Part shown: piece after piece, positions 23,045 to 30,924 of the stretch | Layout of the letters: each line of letters starts with the position of its first letter | Position numbering within the stretch: the first letter of the stretch is position 1 | Source: Paenibacillus aurantius | Lineage (GTDB): Bacteria; Bacillota; Bacilli; Paenibacillales; NBRC-103111 | Assembly: GCF_032268605.1 (NCBI RefSeq) | Contig: NZ_CP130318.1 | Span: forward strand, 5,844,501-5,908,500 | Direction of reading: 5' to 3' | Length of the DNA stretch: 64,000 nucleotides | Made by a program: the position numbers and the translations under genes | The notes under the pieces: generated by a model | Seen by the model: the letters and a program-made list of their open reading frames with translations, nothing else | What the model was told of the DNA's origin: nothing | Database searches by the model: none

Positions 23045-23082
23045 GGAAGACCGGAAGGGCCCACACCCTATCCGGTCTTCTT
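23045..23082. terminator. Hairpin beyond the dockerin-like secreted protein gene
   Basis: GAAGACCGGA and TCCGGTCTTC pair perfectly around an 16-nt loop. T-tracts are short in both directions, so the terminator call is moderate. Confidence 0.6.
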
Positions 23083-23136
23083 AAGTTGGAAAGGCTCCCG
23101 GAGGAGGAAGCGGCCGTCTGGCCGCAAGCCCCATCC

Positions 23137-24582
23137 TCAGCTCGTGACATTCGCGGGAATGTAGACCTGCCAGACCCTGGGCTCCCGTTCCCCCATCCCG
23201 ATATAGGTCATGAGCAGTGCCAGGTCTTCCCGGGTGGGCCGATGATCGCCGTTTACGTCCTGCCGGGCGCTGTAATAAGTAAGGACATCCTCAATATCGA
23301 CAGGGGCGGCGGCCGGGTCGTCCTTCAGTTCGAGGACCCGGAAATAATACGGGTTCGAAAGCATCGTCCCGTTATAAACATGGTAAGCGCGGTACAAGCC
23401 GTCCGCGAGTCCTCCCGTATCGAAGCTCTGGACGGTTCCCCAGCCCTCCACCTCCAAGCGGCCCACCTGCCAGCGGATCAGATCGGCTTCCGTCAGAGGG
23501 GTGTCCGCCACCGCGTCATCGGGAACAACATAGACGGTTCCCATGGGCAGCTCGGAGGACTCCAGCCGATCCCCCCGGTAAACGGTTAGCGGCGGTACGG
23601 TGGCGGTAAAGAGCAGGGATGCCGACCAGCCCGCCTGGTCCGTCGCCGTAACCCGGACCAGAGAGGTTCCCGGGAACCTTCCGCTCATCTCCAGCAGCCC
23701 GGTTTCCCCGTTCACCTCCAGCTGCACGGGAACCGGCTTATAGCCGTACAGGTCCTCCTCCCGGCCCACAAGCTCGGCGGAATAGGTCAGCCTGTCTTCT
23801 AGAGTTGGATCCGCCAGATCCGCATCGGTGAACCATTCGGAAAGAGGCAGGGTCACCCCCTGCTCCCCGATGAGCTGGTCCGGGATGGAGCCGGCCGCCG
23901 AAGGCGCAGAGCCGAAGCGGGCCGTCAGCTCGACTACCGCCTCCCGGTCAAGCGGATCGGCCGCCGTCAGCGTGACCTTCCGGAAGCCGGCGGTGCCGCT
24001 CGGTGCGAGCTCATAATACGTGGCGCGCGTCACCGTCTCCCCGTCAACGGCCGTTAGCGTGATCTCCGGCCCGGCCAGGCTTTGGAACAGCCTGCTCATC
24101 TCCACCCGGTACGGGGCCATCCCGCCTGCCGGGAAGCCAAGCACGCCCGCCCCTGGCTTAGCCGTCAGCTCCCCGTACCCTACATAAATCTCCTCCGCCG
24201 CTTCATGCCCGGCCTTATCCCGGCCCCTCAACCACAGGCGGACGGCGTCTATCCCCTCATAAGGAGCCCGGAGAACGAGCTCGGGATGCGCCGGATCCGA
24301 CTGGTCCACGCCAGCCATCGAGCCTCCGCCTTCCACCGTGAAAGACCCCCAGTCGATATCCCCGTCCAGGTCGGCGAACACGCCGGTCAGATCGATTCTC
24401 TTCTCCTCCTCTGAAAGGAGGTGAATGGCTCCTATGGGATTAGCCGCATAAGGCGCATGATAAGGCCCCGGAAAAGCCGAGGCCACTCCTCCTCCCCCTA
24501 CCGCTGCGAGGAGCAGTGCCGTTCCCGCGGAGCGGAAGATCCTCTTGTTTCGTTTCGTATGCTTAGGACGTTTCCCCATCAT
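23137..24582 (-). CDS. Secreted multi-domain protein with dockerin-like C-terminus
   Basis: 481 residues with a signal peptide (basic start, hydrophobic 'AGTALLLAAVGGGGVASAF'). The middle looks like tandem Ig/cadherin-like beta domains: repeated 'IDLTGVFADLDGDIDWGSFTVEGG', 'LPLSEWFTDADLADPTLEDRLTYS' and 'FPGTSLVRVTATDQAGWSASLLFTATVP'. The C-terminus has one good dockerin-type calcium loop and helix, 'DVNGDHRPTREDLALLMTYIG', after a degenerate one ('VDIEDVLTYYS'). Likely an extracellular, calcium-binding structural or adhesion protein. No enzyme domain recognised. Monocistronic. Confidence 0.75.
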   Translation of the reverse strand: MMGKRPKHTKRNKRIFRSAGTALLLAAVGGGGVASAFPGPYHAPYAANPIGAIHLLSEEEKRIDLTGVFADLDGDIDWGSFTVEGGGSMAGVDQSDPAHPELVLRAPYEGIDAVRLWLRGRDKAGHEAAEEIYVGYGELTAKPGAGVLGFPAGGMAPYRVEMSRLFQSLAGPEITLTAVDGETVTRATYYELAPSGTAGFRKVTLTAADPLDREAVVELTARFGSAPSAAGSIPDQLIGEQGVTLPLSEWFTDADLADPTLEDRLTYSAELVGREEDLYGYKPVPVQLEVNGETGLLEMSGRFPGTSLVRVTATDQAGWSASLLFTATVPPLTVYRGDRLESSELPMGTVYVVPDDAVADTPLTEADLIRWQVGRLEVEGWGTVQSFDTGGLADGLYRAYHVYNGTMLSNPYYFRVLELKDDPAAAPVDIEDVLTYYSARQDVNGDHRPTREDLALLMTYIGMGEREPRVWQVYIPANVTS

Positions 24583-24813
24583 GGCCGTTCTTCCCCTTCC
24601 GGCGGCTGGCCGCCGATCCGATCGAATTCCCCGGAATGAATCCGAGGTTCAGGTAAATTTTAACACAGGCCTCCGCTCCCGGCCATCGCCATTTGGCAAA
24701 ACTGGGGGTTCCGGTATGTCCCCGAGGGCCCGGATACATACTAGAGGATGGGCAAAGGCATGCAAAATCTGGTATGATTAAAGAATGCCTTTTCAGCTGT
24801 ACGGAGGTTACCT

Positions 24814-26400
24814 ATGCCGTCGATTAAAATCCCCAAAAACCGAATAGAGTACCTGATCCGGGAGGCGGAATCGCGGTTTCAGCCGGCTGTTCTCGCGCGG
24901 GGCTGGGACTACTTCCACCAGGGCCGCATCACGCCGGCGGAGCTGGCCGGCGGAACGGAGCTGCACGCCCAGGTGGCGGGAAGCAAGCGGTACGAGGTCA
25001 CCCTCGACCTCGAGCAGTTCGGCCGAAGCCGCTGCACCTGCCCTTATGACGGCTGGTGCAAGCACATGGCAGCCGTGCTGTTTCAGGTGTACGCGCCCCA
25101 TGGGAGGCCGGAGCTGCTGCTCGTTCAGCTGCAGAGAACGATCGAGTCCAAGCGGAGAAGCGCAAAAAGCCCCTCCAAAACGGAGAAGCGGCCCTACAAG
25201 ACCGATCTGTCCCCTACTGATTCTCCGGCGGAATGGCAGGCGTTCTTCGACCGGAAGTTCCACGGCTACTCCCTCTCGCACCAGAACTCCATCGAGGGCT
25301 TCTACCAGGCGGCCGTTCAGACCCTGGATGGGCTTGCCTCGGATTGGGAGCCGCCGCTTAGGGAGCTGTACCGGCTGCATGTGACCCTCTTCATTCTGCG
25401 AAGAGCGGACCGGTTCCGGGAAGCGAATCATTCCGCCTACCATTCGTATTATCATGAGGCGGGCTTCCAGTCGGTGACGGACAGCTGCCGGACCCGGCTC
25501 GCCAAGCTGGCCGCCTCGCCTGCCCTGAAGAAAGCCGGGAAGGCCTATCCCAAGCCGTGGAAGGAAACGGTCGATATGGTCCGGCAGTCCCTGACCGGCA
25601 TGGCCCCCGGCGGCATCGACTGGCTCGACATTTACCGGCTTCTGTGGTGGGACGTCTTCGCCGACGGATCGGCCCAGGCGAAGGAGCGGCAGAAGCTGGC
25701 CTCGCTGCTCGCCCAGGGAGGGCTTTCCCCCCGGAAGAGGGATGTGCTTCTTCTCGCTTCCGCGCATTTTGCCATTATGGAAGGCGATGACGAGCAAGCG
25801 ATGCGCGAGATGGAAGGGCTGCATGCCCGGCATGCCGGCGATTTCTACTCCGTTCTTCAGCGGCTTTCGCAGGAGGAGCGGTGGGAAAGGCTGCTCGGCT
25901 GGCTGCGTTGGCTGCTGCCTGTGATGCCGAAAGCCAAACAGGACGATTTCAACCGCATCTGCGCCTTCTGGATGGAGGCGGTCAAGCATCAGCCCACGGA
26001 CGAGGAATGGATCCGGGTCATGCTTACCCTTCTGCCGCGCAGCTATTACTACTACACGGACTACCTGATGAAAACGGAGCGTTTCCGGCAGTGGGTCGAC
26101 CTGCAGCTGTCCAACCGGGTGCTGCCGGTCAACCTCTATTCGGCCGATCTTAAGGTCGTGGAGGCCCATGATCCGGCCCTCCTGCTTCCCCTCTACACCC
26201 AGGCGGTGGAACGCTCCATCCAGGAAAAGAACCGCGCGTCCTACACCACGGCCGTGCGGCAGCTGAGAAAGCTTCATGCGTGCTACAAAAAGCTGAAGCG
26301 TCTCGACCGCTGGGAGGAGTACATTCACCGGCTGGCGGACAAATACTCGAGGCTGCGCGCCTTTCAGGAGGAGCTGGAGAAAGGAAAATGGCTGTCATGA
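24814..26400 (+). CDS. SWIM zinc-finger protein (YwqB-like)
   Basis: 528 residues, CGGAGG before the ATG. The SWIM motif C-x-C-x(n)-C-x-H is seen near residue 80 ('CTCPYDGWCKHMAAVLF'), preceded by the usual strand 'YEVTLDLEQFGRSRC'. The remaining ~430 residues are helix-rich and look like TPR-type scaffolding. SWIM proteins bind nucleic acid or protein and occur with SNF2 helicases in Bacillales (YwqB with YwqA). The stop overlaps the start of the SNF2 gene as ATGA, so the two are made together. Confidence 0.9.
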   Translation: MPSIKIPKNRIEYLIREAESRFQPAVLARGWDYFHQGRITPAELAGGTELHAQVAGSKRYEVTLDLEQFGRSRCTCPYDGWCKHMAAVLFQVYAPHGRPELLLVQLQRTIESKRRSAKSPSKTEKRPYKTDLSPTDSPAEWQAFFDRKFHGYSLSHQNSIEGFYQAAVQTLDGLASDWEPPLRELYRLHVTLFILRRADRFREANHSAYHSYYHEAGFQSVTDSCRTRLAKLAASPALKKAGKAYPKPWKETVDMVRQSLTGMAPGGIDWLDIYRLLWWDVFADGSAQAKERQKLASLLAQGGLSPRKRDVLLLASAHFAIMEGDDEQAMREMEGLHARHAGDFYSVLQRLSQEERWERLLGWLRWLLPVMPKAKQDDFNRICAFWMEAVKHQPTDEEWIRVMLTLLPRSYYYYTDYLMKTERFRQWVDLQLSNRVLPVNLYSADLKVVEAHDPALLLPLYTQAVERSIQEKNRASYTTAVRQLRKLHACYKKLKRLDRWEEYIHRLADKYSRLRAFQEELEKGKWLS

Positions 26401-29255
26401 TCACACCGAGTCCTTATACGGTTCATGCCGACTGGCTCCCCGAAGGAGCCCTCTTTCTCTGGGGGGTGCGGGCGGGCGGGGGAATTCTCGACCCCGAGGA
26501 GCTGAAAAACCATCTCTTCGCCTATCACGAGCCTTCCTTCTACGGCACGTTCATTGACACGGCCGAGCACGAGGACCGCGACGGCGTCGCCCTGCCGGCG
26601 CTGGAGGCGCTGCGCTACTTCTGCGACACGCCGGCGCTCCGGCACGCGGAAGCCAAGCCGGGCCGGGAGCTCGCCAGCCTGAAGGCGATGGCTCCGATGG
26701 TGCTGGAGGCGCTGGAGGCGGGCCGGTTCGTGCCGGACTACGAGCAGTGGAAGCAGGGCCGGCTCCGCTGGAAGCTCGGGCTGCCCGATGCGCCCGAGGC
26801 GGCGGCGCTCGTCCGCCGGTGGGCGGATGCGCTGGCGGCCGAGTGGGCGGCCGAGCAGCCCGAGCTGCGCCAGGCGCTGCGCCGGCTCGAAACCGCGGCG
26901 CCGCCGGCCGAGGGCGCGGACCTGTGGCTCGACGAGGAGGATTGGCTGGTCGCGATCGGCTGGGTTCAGGATCCCAGCCCGTTCCGCACCTGCCTCCGGC
27001 TCGTCGAGCCGCCAGCCGCCCGGGACGGCCGCAGCCCCGCGGGCGGCTGGCGGCTCGAGGTCGCGCTGCAGGACCGCCGCCGGCCCGACACGCTCGTCGC
27101 GGTGAGCCCGGCAGGCGAGCCCGCCCCCGGCGAGGAGCTGCCGCCCGCTTGGGCGGACGACCTCGCCCGCGTGCCGCGCGATGTGCAGCGCTGGCTGCAC
27201 ATCCTGCCGTGGCTGCGCGACGAGGGCGAGCCGGAGCGGCTGCGCGGGGAACTCTCCGCCGATGAGGCGTGGGAGTTCCTCGCGCAGGGCAGCCTGCGGC
27301 TCGCGGAGGCCGGCAGCGCCGTGCTGCTGCCCGCGTGGTGGCAGCGCGTGCGCCGGGTGAAGCCGCGCCTGCGGGCGAAGCTGAAGTCGTCCGTCGGCGC
27401 GGCGGACGGCGGCTCGCTGTTCGGGCTCGGGCAGCTCATGCAGTTCGACTGGCGGCTCGCCGTCGGGGACATGGAGCTGACCGAGGACGAATTCCGCGAG
27501 CTCATCGAAGAGAAGCGCCGGCTCGTCCAGTTCCGCGGCGAATGGATCGTGCTCGATCCGGACCAGCTCGAGCAGATCCGGCGGGCCATGAAGCGGATCG
27601 GGGGCAAGGACGGCCTTTCTTTCCGGGATGTGCTCGAAATGCACATGCTGGGAGGAGTGCCGGCCGGAGAGAACCTCGATGGAGCGGATAACGAAGAGCG
27701 CCTCATGATGGAGGTCGAGCTGAACGACCATCTCCGCGGGCTGATCCACCAGCTGGAGCACAGCGCGGAGATTCCTCGAATGGCTCCGCCCGAAGGCTTC
27801 CGCGGCTCGCTGCGGCCTTACCAGACGGACGGGGTCTCCTGGATGCTGTTTCTGCGCCGCTTCGGCCTTGGAGGCTGTCTGGCCGACGACATGGGGCTCG
27901 GGAAGACCATCCAGTTCATCACTTACCTGCTCGGCGTGAAGGAACAGGAGGCCCGTCCGGCGCCTTCCCTGCTCATCTGCCCGACCTCGGTGCTCGGCAA
28001 CTGGCAAAAGGAGCTGCAGCGCTTCGCGCCTGACCTCAAGGTCCATCTGCACTACGGTCCGCAGCGCCTGAAGGGCTCGGAGTTCGAGGAGACGGCCGCC
28101 GAATGCGACCTTCTGCTCACCTCCTACACGCTCTCTCATCTTGATGAGGAGGAGCTGGGACGCGTCCAGTGGGGCGCCATCTGCCTCGATGAGGCGCAGA
28201 ATATCAAGAACGCCTACACCAAGCAGGCGGCGGCCATCCGGAGGCTGAACGGAGACCACCGGATTGCCCTCACCGGAACGCCGATCGAGAACCGGCTGAC
28301 CGAGCTGTGGTCGATTTTCGACTTTCTCAACCCCGGTTACCTGGGCACCCTGCGCGAATTCAACCACCGGTTCGTCGCGCTGATCGAGCGGACCAAGGAC
28401 CCCGAAGCGGTCGCCCAGGTGCAGCGGCTGATCCGGCCTTTCCTGCTCCGGCGGGTGAAGAAGGATCCCGCCATCCAGCTCGAGCTGCCGGACAAGAACG
28501 AGGCCAAGACCTACATCTCGCTCACGCCGGAGCAGGCCTCGCTCTACGAGAATTACATCCGCGACATGTTCGAGCGGCTGGAGAAGCTTACCGTCATGGA
28601 ACGGAGGGGCCTCATCCTCGCCGCCCTGACGAAGCTGAAGCAGGTGTGCAACCACCCGGCCCTGCTTCTGAAGGAAGGGCACGCACACTGGCGCAGCCGC
28701 TCCAACAAGGTCGAGCGGCTGCTCGACATGGTGACGGAGCTGAGGCAGGAAGGCGACCGCTGCCTGGTGTTCACCCAGTTCGTCGAGACGGGCCATCTTC
28801 TGCAGCACGCGCTGGAGGAGGAACTGGGCGAGAAGGTCCAGTTCCTCCACGGCGGTACGCCGAAGGCGACCCGGGATGCGATGATCGCCCGCTTCCAGGA
28901 CGACGGGCTGCCGGAGGAGGAGCGGTGCGGCATCTTCCTGCTCTCCCTTAAAGCAGGAGGAACCGGGCTTAACCTGACCGCGGCGAACCATGTTTTCCAC
29001 TTCGACCGCTGGTGGAACCCCGCGGTGGAGAACCAGGCCACCGACCGCGCCTACCGGATCGGGCAAACCCGCGACGTGCAGGTGCACAAGTTCGTCACGC
29101 TCGGCACGCTCGAGGAGCGGATCGACGAGATGATCGAGCGCAAGCTCGACCTGAGCCAGCAGATCGTCGGAACCGGCGAGCACTGGATCACGGAGCTGTC
29201 CACGGATGAGCTTCGCGAGCTGTTCGTGCTCCGGCGGGAGTGGGCCACGGGCTAA
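26397..29255 (+). CDS. SNF2/RAD54 family DNA translocase (YwqA-like)
   Basis: 952 residues from the ATG overlapping the SWIM stop; an ATG three codons upstream (26388) is the alternative. The N-terminal ~400 residues are the SNF2-associated region of bacterial HepA-type enzymes, and the RecA-like lobes follow. Motif I is LADDMGLGKT, motif II DEAQNIKN, motif III LTGTPIENRLTELWS, motif V SLKAGGTGLNLTAANHV, motif VI QATDRAYRIGQ. ATP-driven dsDNA translocase, probably remodelling protein-DNA complexes or aiding repair. The N-terminal coding part (about 26700-27450) is far more GC-rich than the C-terminal part. Confidence 0.93.
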   Translation: MITPSPYTVHADWLPEGALFLWGVRAGGGILDPEELKNHLFAYHEPSFYGTFIDTAEHEDRDGVALPALEALRYFCDTPALRHAEAKPGRELASLKAMAPMVLEALEAGRFVPDYEQWKQGRLRWKLGLPDAPEAAALVRRWADALAAEWAAEQPELRQALRRLETAAPPAEGADLWLDEEDWLVAIGWVQDPSPFRTCLRLVEPPAARDGRSPAGGWRLEVALQDRRRPDTLVAVSPAGEPAPGEELPPAWADDLARVPRDVQRWLHILPWLRDEGEPERLRGELSADEAWEFLAQGSLRLAEAGSAVLLPAWWQRVRRVKPRLRAKLKSSVGAADGGSLFGLGQLMQFDWRLAVGDMELTEDEFRELIEEKRRLVQFRGEWIVLDPDQLEQIRRAMKRIGGKDGLSFRDVLEMHMLGGVPAGENLDGADNEERLMMEVELNDHLRGLIHQLEHSAEIPRMAPPEGFRGSLRPYQTDGVSWMLFLRRFGLGGCLADDMGLGKTIQFITYLLGVKEQEARPAPSLLICPTSVLGNWQKELQRFAPDLKVHLHYGPQRLKGSEFEETAAECDLLLTSYTLSHLDEEELGRVQWGAICLDEAQNIKNAYTKQAAAIRRLNGDHRIALTGTPIENRLTELWSIFDFLNPGYLGTLREFNHRFVALIERTKDPEAVAQVQRLIRPFLLRRVKKDPAIQLELPDKNEAKTYISLTPEQASLYENYIRDMFERLEKLTVMERRGLILAALTKLKQVCNHPALLLKEGHAHWRSRSNKVERLLDMVTELRQEGDRCLVFTQFVETGHLLQHALEEELGEKVQFLHGGTPKATRDAMIARFQDDGLPEEERCGIFLLSLKAGGTGLNLTAANHVFHFDRWWNPAVENQATDRAYRIGQTRDVQVHKFVTLGTLEERIDEMIERKLDLSQQIVGTGEHWITELSTDELRELFVLRREWATG

Positions 29256-29464
29256 GGCCGGCGGCCTGCCGGGGGCTTGCCGGGGGCTTGCTGCGAGCTG
29301 TCCGTGGTCTCCGGGATTTTGCCGAGGATGCTGGCGAGCGTATGGGCCAGATCCCGGCGGATGAGCAGCTCCTCGGTCTGCCGAGCCTCCGCGTGGTTGC
29401 GGCTGAGCAGGCTGTCGACGGCACCTGCGTCCACGCACCGGCCGCTATAAGCGATTCCAGCCAT
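29252..29464 (-). CDS. Possible small hypothetical protein
   Basis: A 70-residue frame, 'MAGIAYSGRCVDAGAVDSLLSRNHAEARQTEELLIRRDLAHTLASILGKI...', with host-like codon preference and a predicted helical middle. It converges with the SNF2 gene and overlaps its stop by four bases. The ribosome binding site is weak, and no family is recognised. It could be a chance frame in GC-rich DNA. Confidence 0.4.
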   Translation of the reverse strand: MAGIAYSGRCVDAGAVDSLLSRNHAEARQTEELLIRRDLAHTLASILGKIPETTDSSQQAPGKPPAGRRP

Positions 29465-29561
29465 GCTCTAAGGCGATTCCGCCGCCGTCTCCCTTCCCGC
29501 TGCCGTAAGACGGGCGGTGGGCGGCTCCGGATCCACTACCAGCATGCGGGCATCCCTTCTG

Positions 29562-29680
29562 GAGCCACTCAACCACCGATCGAACGTGTCGGCCTTGCGC
29601 GAGGCACTCCCATCCCTCTTCCCGCACGCGAGCTCCCTCCCCAGAGCCACTCAATCGCCGATCAAGCGAGTTGGCTCTGG
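29562..29680. repeat. Two ~37-bp repeat units with hairpin potential
   Basis: GAGCCACTCAA..CCGATC at 29562 recurs at 29644 with a few changes. The second unit folds on itself (AGAGCCA-CTC / GAG-T-TGGCTCT, 29643-29679). The stretch between them is C-rich with no reading frame of note. Confidence 0.6.
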
Positions 29681-29689
29681 CGAGCGACA

Positions 29690-29890
29690 AAAATAAAGGA
29701 ACCCAGGTTCGCTATCCTCCCTTTTTGGGCGTCGCCCAAAAAATTAGCGGAACTCAGGTTCCTTATTTTATTCAAAACAGAGCCCAAAAGGCGGGTTTCG
29801 GCCTTTTTGCCGCTAAATAACGCACCTGCGTTCCTCTAATGGGGAGGAACCCGTTAAAAACCACCCAATAGAGGATCCGTGTTCCTCTAT
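29690..29890. repeat. Palindrome array A: four short palindromes forming long hairpins
   Basis: Cores centred near 29704, 29755, 29825 and 29879 (spacings ~51, 70, 53), e.g. GGAAC-CCA-GGTTC and GGAAC-TCA-GGTTCC. Units 1 and 2 are reverse complements of each other, so 29690-29770 is an ~80-bp imperfect palindrome centred on GGGC-GTC-GCCC flanked by T and A runs. No gene. Similar in layout to 38947-39157. Confidence 0.8.
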
Positions 29891-30197
29891 CCGGCGGGGG
29901 CGGGAAAGGGATGAGGTTCGGGCATCCTTGCCCAACCCAACCGCCTCGGTCTTCCCCCTTCGAATGCTTACCTTCTTCCTAACGGCTGGCCAGCCGCGAC
30001 GGCGGGGACCGGTGGGATACGGCTGGCGGACGGCAGAGGGCAGGCCGGCGGGGGCGGGGGACAGAAGAGGGTTGGGCGATAGAAGAGCGCGCGTCACCCG
30101 GGAGGAGGCCATGCCGGAAACCCAAATGGCAGCTCCCCCTGCGCCCGCCCCTGCAACTTCAACTGCTGGCCCTCCGCCAGCCTTCCGCCTAACCGGT
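29891..30197. other. Gene-free GC-rich stretch
   Basis: Between array A and the NUDIX gene. Long reading frames exist on both strands but lack a binding site and protein-like composition; G/C-rich local palindromes such as GGCTGGCCAGCC are present. Nothing recognisable. Confidence 0.5.
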
Positions 30198-30692
30198 CTA
30201 TTGGCCGGCGGCGGGCTCCAGCCGGGAGGATACCACCTCCGTCAGCGAGTCGCCGGTGAAATAACAGCAGTGCTCGTAGGCGGCCTCCTCCTCCAGAAGA
30301 AAGGGCAGGAAATAAGGAACATTATGGGCAATGCCCTTGTTCTCCGGATGGAGAATCCAGGCGATGTCCTTCCAGTCGAGAATGCCTTCTGCCGTACCGA
30401 GCGGAGTGGCGTAGGGCAGGTCCTCCTCCACCTCCACCAGAAAAAGATACATCCCTCCGCGGGATGCCCCATCCACCGTCCAGGTCACGCAGCCTTTGTC
30501 CTGAAATGCCTCCAATGGGAGCACCAGCCCGGTCTCCTCCTGCACCTCCCGCTGAACGGAGGCAAGAGGTGCTTCTCCCGGCTCCAGCTTGCCGCCTACC
30601 CCGTTCCACGCCCCCATCCAGGCGGGGGCATTCCGGTTCAGCAGCAAAATCCGGTTACCCCGGCGAATGAAACAAATGGTATACCGAAACAC
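30198..30692 (-). CDS. NUDIX hydrolase (MutT/8-oxo-dGTPase-like)
   Basis: 164 residues from the GTG six bases after GGGAGGG. The Nudix box is intact: G-x5-E-x7-R-E-x2-E-E-x-G (GKLEPGEAPLASVQREVQEETG, residues ~36-57). The opening 'FRYTICFIRRGNRILLLNRNAPAWMGAWNGVGGK' matches the 8-oxo-dGTP diphosphatase-like subfamily. It hydrolyses nucleoside diphosphates linked to another moiety; substrate uncertain. Stands alone between the array A region and the hybrid kinase gene. Confidence 0.9.
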   Translation of the reverse strand: MFRYTICFIRRGNRILLLNRNAPAWMGAWNGVGGKLEPGEAPLASVQREVQEETGLVLPLEAFQDKGCVTWTVDGASRGGMYLFLVEVEEDLPYATPLGTAEGILDWKDIAWILHPENKGIAHNVPYFLPFLLEEEAAYEHCCYFTGDSLTEVVSSRLEPAAGQ

Positions 30693-30924
30693 TTCCATCC
30701 CTCCCGGTTATCGTACTCCGCCAGGCTTGGCCAGGCGACACCTCTTGCAGGATCCCCTTCCGCCAGTCCCGGAGCCTTACTAAGCGAACTCAGCCCCAGC
30801 TGATTCCACCGCTCTATCTCTACGCTTGCCAGGGGCTACCGCCTGCCCCCTCACCAGAGCCTCTCCTGCCATGCCTTTAATCGTTTACTCATTCACCTCT
30901 AGGTGTGAGACTTTTGCCCTTCTG

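Noticed and set aside
24808-26328. A 506-codon minus-strand frame across the SWIM gene
   Set aside because: Composition is that of an antisense read and there are no motifs; the plus strand has a clear SWIM motif and ribosome binding site.
26364-29438. A 1024-codon open frame on the minus strand across the SNF2 gene
   Set aside because: Antisense shadow caused by high GC at codon third positions; no binding site and no recognisable domain, while the plus strand encodes a full SNF2 enzyme.
29690-29890. CRISPR array
   Set aside because: Units are palindromes with variable sequence, no identical direct repeats or unique equal spacers, and no cas genes in the window. The same applies to 38947-39157.
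29928-30803. A 291-codon plus-strand frame over the NUDIX region
   Set aside because: Runs antisense through the NUDIX box gene and starts in repeat-rich DNA without a ribosome binding site.
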